Positions 43,452-45,887 of a stretch of DNA of 45,887 bases are shown here, in pieces. The translations under genes were made by a program, and so were the position numbers. The stretch's first letter is position 1; every line of letters begins with the position of its first letter. The notes beneath the pieces were generated by a model. That model saw only the letters and a program-made list of their open reading frames with translations. It was not told where the DNA came from and did no database searches. The DNA comes from RPQJ01 sp031404015 (GTDB lineage: Bacteria > Pseudomonadota > Gammaproteobacteria > Steroidobacterales > Steroidobacteraceae), in contig JANNGT010000382.1 of NCBI GenBank assembly GCA_031404015.1, forward strand, positions 1 to 45,887, given 5' to 3'.

Positions 43452-43871
43452 TTACCAGACACCGGTGCTTGGCATGGTCGACCACGGCTCGGCGGGCAGT
43501 TGCGCAGCGCCCTTCTGCAACAACTCCACCGAGATGCCGTCGGGCGAGCGCACGAACGCCATGCGCCCGTCGCGCGGCGGGCGGTTGATGACGATGCCCA
43601 TGTCCTGCATTCGCTGGCACGTGGCGTAAACGTCATCGACTTCGTATGCCAGGTGTCCGAACGCCCGGCCTGTACCGTATTGCTCCGGCTCCCAATTGTG
43701 CGTGAGCTCAACCTGGGCGGATTCGTCACCCGGGGCCGCGAGGAAGACGAGCGTGTATTTTCCCTGCGGATAATCCGTGCGCCGCACTTCGCGCAGTCCC
43801 AGTCCTTCGCAATAGAATCGCAGCGAAGCGTCGATGTCGGTGACGCGGACCATCGTGTGCAGGTATTTCAT
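43452..43871 (-). CDS. gloA: Lactoylglutathione lyase (glyoxalase I)
   Basis: The 139-residue enzyme turns the hemithioacetal of methylglyoxal and glutathione into S-lactoylglutathione. Metal ligands are H5 (KYLHTMVRV), E55 (VELTHNW), H73 (FGHLAYEV) and E116 (SVELLQK), and the RFYCEGLGLREVRR and DYPQGKYTLVFLA blocks fit the bacterial Ni-type enzyme. The ATG at 43871 begins MKYLHTMVRV. The C-terminal tail (AAQLPAEPWSTMPSTGVW) is typical of related gammaproteobacterial enzymes. It diverges from the lipoprotein DsbA-like gene over 81 nt and stands alone. Confidence 0.94.
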   Translation of the reverse strand: MKYLHTMVRVTDIDASLRFYCEGLGLREVRRTDYPQGKYTLVFLAAPGDESAQVELTHNWEPEQYGTGRAFGHLAYEVDDVYATCQRMQDMGIVINRPPRDGRMAFVRSPDGISVELLQKGAAQLPAEPWSTMPSTGVW

Positions 43872-43952
43872 GGCCCGATACTACCCCCCGGGCGTCACGT
43901 TCCGCGCAGCGACACTTGCGGTCGTCGGTGTTCCGCAGCACGCTCACACACC

Positions 43953-44633
43953 ATGAGAGCCAATTTTTCACCGTCGTGCCGGGCCCTGCTTGCACCAGTC
44001 ATCGTCGTTCTGGCCAGCACAGCCGGCTGCGCGTCGAACACCCAGTCTTCTGACAGGCCAGCCGCCCCTCCCGCCACGGCAACCGCGCCGCCGGTGGACC
44101 CACGCATCCTCGGATCCGCCGATGCGCCGGTGATGATCATTGAATTCACGGACCTGCAGTGCCCCTATTGCGCGCGGTTCGCCCGCGACACCTGGCCCCT
44201 GCTGCGTGAACGCTACGTGGACACCGGCAAGGTGCAGTTTGCCACGCGGGACTTGCCACTGCCGTTCCATGCTTTCGCCCTGCCTGCCGCGGTGGCGGCG
44301 CGCTGTGCCGGACAGCAGGGCAAGTTCTGGGAATACCGCGAGGCACTGTTCAGTGAACAGTCGCGCCTGGGCGAGCAGCGCTATGCCGAGCTGGCCGGTA
44401 CGTTCGGGCTGGACGCCGGGCGCTTCGAATCCTGCCGCGCCGATCCCTCGGTGCTGGAGGCGGTGCGTGCGGATGCGGCAATGGCTACGGCGAGCGGCAT
44501 CGCAGTGACGCCGTCGTTCGTCATCGGTCGCGTCGTCAACGGCGAGTTCGAGGGCGAAGTGATCGCCGGAGCCCAGCCGTTTGCGGTGTTCCAGCAGCGG
44601 CTCGACTCACTGCTGCAACAGCCGCAGGAATAG
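43953..44633 (+). CDS. DsbA-family thioredoxin-fold lipoprotein
   Basis: The 226-residue protein has a lipoprotein signal (ALLAPVIVVLASTAGC, Cys26), a Pro/Ala/Thr-rich linker, then a thioredoxin_4-type domain: IIEFTDLQCPYCARFA (active site C70-P-Y-C73), FATRDLPLPFHAFALPAAVA, the helical insert (ARCAGQQGKFWEYREALFSE) and a cis-proline TPSF motif. This is the group of DsbA-like/BdbD-type oxidoreductases that work on periplasmic disulfides. No DsbB-like partner is next to it. The ATG at 43953 was chosen because the signal peptide starts there. Its end overlaps chrA by 27 nt (convergent). Confidence 0.88.
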   Translation: MRANFSPSCRALLAPVIVVLASTAGCASNTQSSDRPAAPPATATAPPVDPRILGSADAPVMIIEFTDLQCPYCARFARDTWPLLRERYVDTGKVQFATRDLPLPFHAFALPAAVAARCAGQQGKFWEYREALFSEQSRLGEQRYAELAGTFGLDAGRFESCRADPSVLEAVRADAAMATASGIAVTPSFVIGRVVNGEFEGEVIAGAQPFAVFQQRLDSLLQQPQE

Positions 44634-45866
44634 TCCACTCGCCGCGGCCGCAAGCAGGACGGGGCCGAGCGGCCAACGTGCTCGTTCCAGCAGGAGCCAC
44701 GCCGCAACCGCGATGAGCGACGCGGCCCAGTCCGGCGCGTGGCGCCAGCCATCCGGAAACAACACGACTTGCGCGAGCAGCAACGTAAGCGTGGCAATCA
44801 CGCCGACGACCGCGGCGGTGATCGCGCCCAACGCGGCTTCGACACGCGCGTTGCGAGTCAGCCGATCGAGGTGCGGCGCGCCGAGCAGGATGAACAGGAA
44901 CGAAGGCAGGAACGTCGCCCAGCTGGCGAGCGCGCCCGCAAGCATGGCGGAGCCGAGTGGCGACATCGCACCGGGCTGGTTCCAACCTGCCACGAAGCCC
45001 ATGAACTGCAGCACGATCACGAGCGGTCCTGGCGTCGTCTCCGCCAGGGCGAGTCCCGCTACGGATTGATCCGCCGCGACCCATCCCAGGTTATCGACGA
45101 GCTGCGTCGTCACGTAACCGAGCACGGCGTAGGCGCCGCCGAACGTGACCAGCGCTGCCTTGGTAAAAAACAGGTAAACGCGACTCCAGAGGGAATCCCA
45201 ACCGAGCGTGAGCGTGACGCTCAGCAGCGGCAGCAGCCAGAGCACGAGTCCGACGCTGCCGACGCGCAGCGATGACCCCGCACCGACTACTGCCTGCCGC
45301 ACGATTGCCTGAGTCGCAGGCGGTGCGACATTGCGCGCCGCGAGGGTGCCGATCGCTGCCGCGACCAGCAGCACGAGCGGAAACGGGATGCCGCCGAACT
45401 CGAGCGCGATGAAAGACGCGAGTGCCAGCGCAAGCAGCAGCGGCGACGTGAGCGCTCGCTTGCCGATGCGCACGATGGCCTGACCCACCAGCGCGATCAC
45501 GGCGGCTTGCAGCCCGTACAGGAGACCTTCGATCCACTGCAGCGATCCGTGTGCGACGTAGACGTAAGACAACCCGAACAGCAGCACGATCGCGGGCAGG
45601 ATGAAACCGAGCCCGGCGACGAGGCCACCGCGGATGCCGTGCAGCTTCCAGCCAAGGTAGATCGCGAGCTGCAGCGCCTCGGGTCCGGGCAGCAGCATGC
45701 AGAAATTCAGCGCTCGCGTGAACTCGCCCTCGTCGAGCCAGCGCCGGCTAACGACGATTTCTCGATGCAGGATCGCGATCTGTCCTGCCGGCCCGCCGAA
45801 CGAGACGAACCCGAGCCGGGCCCAGAATCGCGCCGCTTCGGCGAAAGTCGGTGCCGGCTCGACCAC
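44607..45866 (-). CDS. chrA: Chromate efflux transporter ChrA, start possibly at window edge
   Basis: The 419-residue CHR-family protein has about ten to twelve TM segments arranged as two homologous halves, each with the family signature: FVSFGGPAGQIAILHREI with FCMLLPGPEALQLAIYLG, and LVTFGGAYAVLGYVTTQL with LALAETTPGPLVIVLQFMGF. It exports chromate, usually with a sulfate-linked regulator. The start is a GTG at 45866 without a clear ribosome site, and the frame stays open to the window edge, so the real start may lie further upstream. It is convergent with the DsbA-like gene. Confidence 0.92.
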   Translation of the reverse strand: MVEPAPTFAEAARFWARLGFVSFGGPAGQIAILHREIVVSRRWLDEGEFTRALNFCMLLPGPEALQLAIYLGWKLHGIRGGLVAGLGFILPAIVLLFGLSYVYVAHGSLQWIEGLLYGLQAAVIALVGQAIVRIGKRALTSPLLLALALASFIALEFGGIPFPLVLLVAAAIGTLAARNVAPPATQAIVRQAVVGAGSSLRVGSVGLVLWLLPLLSVTLTLGWDSLWSRVYLFFTKAALVTFGGAYAVLGYVTTQLVDNLGWVAADQSVAGLALAETTPGPLVIVLQFMGFVAGWNQPGAMSPLGSAMLAGALASWATFLPSFLFILLGAPHLDRLTRNARVEAALGAITAAVVGVIATLTLLLAQVVLFPDGWRHAPDWAASLIAVAAWLLLERARWPLGPVLLAAAASGLFLRLLQQ

Positions 45867-45887
45867 GCTATCGTCGCGGCGCGGCGC

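Overview
The window is about 46 kb of high-GC, gene-dense chromosome. The gene families present (full-length acetyl-CoA synthetase, PBP4-type DacB, DUF502, two-domain NAD synthase, PA0069-type radical SAM, type I MurB, long IlvA with two ACT domains, OprB-like porin, lipoproteins with classical lipoboxes) point to a Gram-negative gammaproteobacterium, perhaps near Nevskiales/Steroidobacterales. That placement is an inference from gene content. I saw no rRNA, tRNA, CRISPR array, transposase, integrase or phage gene. Reading is compact, with many 1-14 nt overlaps, and no gap exceeds about 260 nt.

Layout. Positions 1-11250 are mostly housekeeping: acs (cut by the window edge) with a HIT protein, dacB, a DUF502 membrane protein, a small Cys-rich conserved protein, nadE, a MEMO-family gene followed by DUF1475 and a CFA-synthase-like methyltransferase, then a TPR/TonB-C protein. 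Positions 11255-24776 hold an eleven-gene minus-strand operon. In transcription order it encodes a lipoprotein, a Ser/Gly/Pro-rich lipoprotein, a glycine-zipper lipoprotein, a membrane protein-kinase-like protein, an FHA-TM-PEGA-FGE protein, a small single-pass protein, a MotA/TolQ/ExbB channel protein, an Hsp70-like/FHA fusion, two paralogous TM-coiled-coil-VWA proteins, and a last lipoprotein. Positions 24879-45887 return to mixed metabolism and transport: a LexA-box-preceded PA0069 radical SAM gene, an MFS exporter, a DUF885 peptidase-like protein, DUF2238, an alpha/beta hydrolase, a class I amidotransferase, ilvA, a three-gene set ending in a large BNR-repeat protein, DUF808, a degenerate alpha/beta hydrolase, a PuuA-like glutamine-synthetase-family enzyme, murB, a porin with a Fur-like box, gloA, a lipoprotein DsbA-like oxidoreductase and chrA.

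The main discovery candidate is the 11255-24776 operon. A TolQ/MotA-type subunit is encoded beside two proteins whose N-terminal membrane segment carries an Asp where ExbD/TolR/MotB carry their proton-path Asp, but which end in a periplasmic von Willebrand A domain instead of a peptidoglycan-binding or TonB-facing domain. The same operon encodes kinase/FHA signalling parts and an FGE-fold sensor. I read it as a phosphorylation-controlled, proton-driven envelope machine. It resembles the T6SS threonine-phosphorylation module and Zorya motors in parts but matches neither, and I do not recognise it as a named system.
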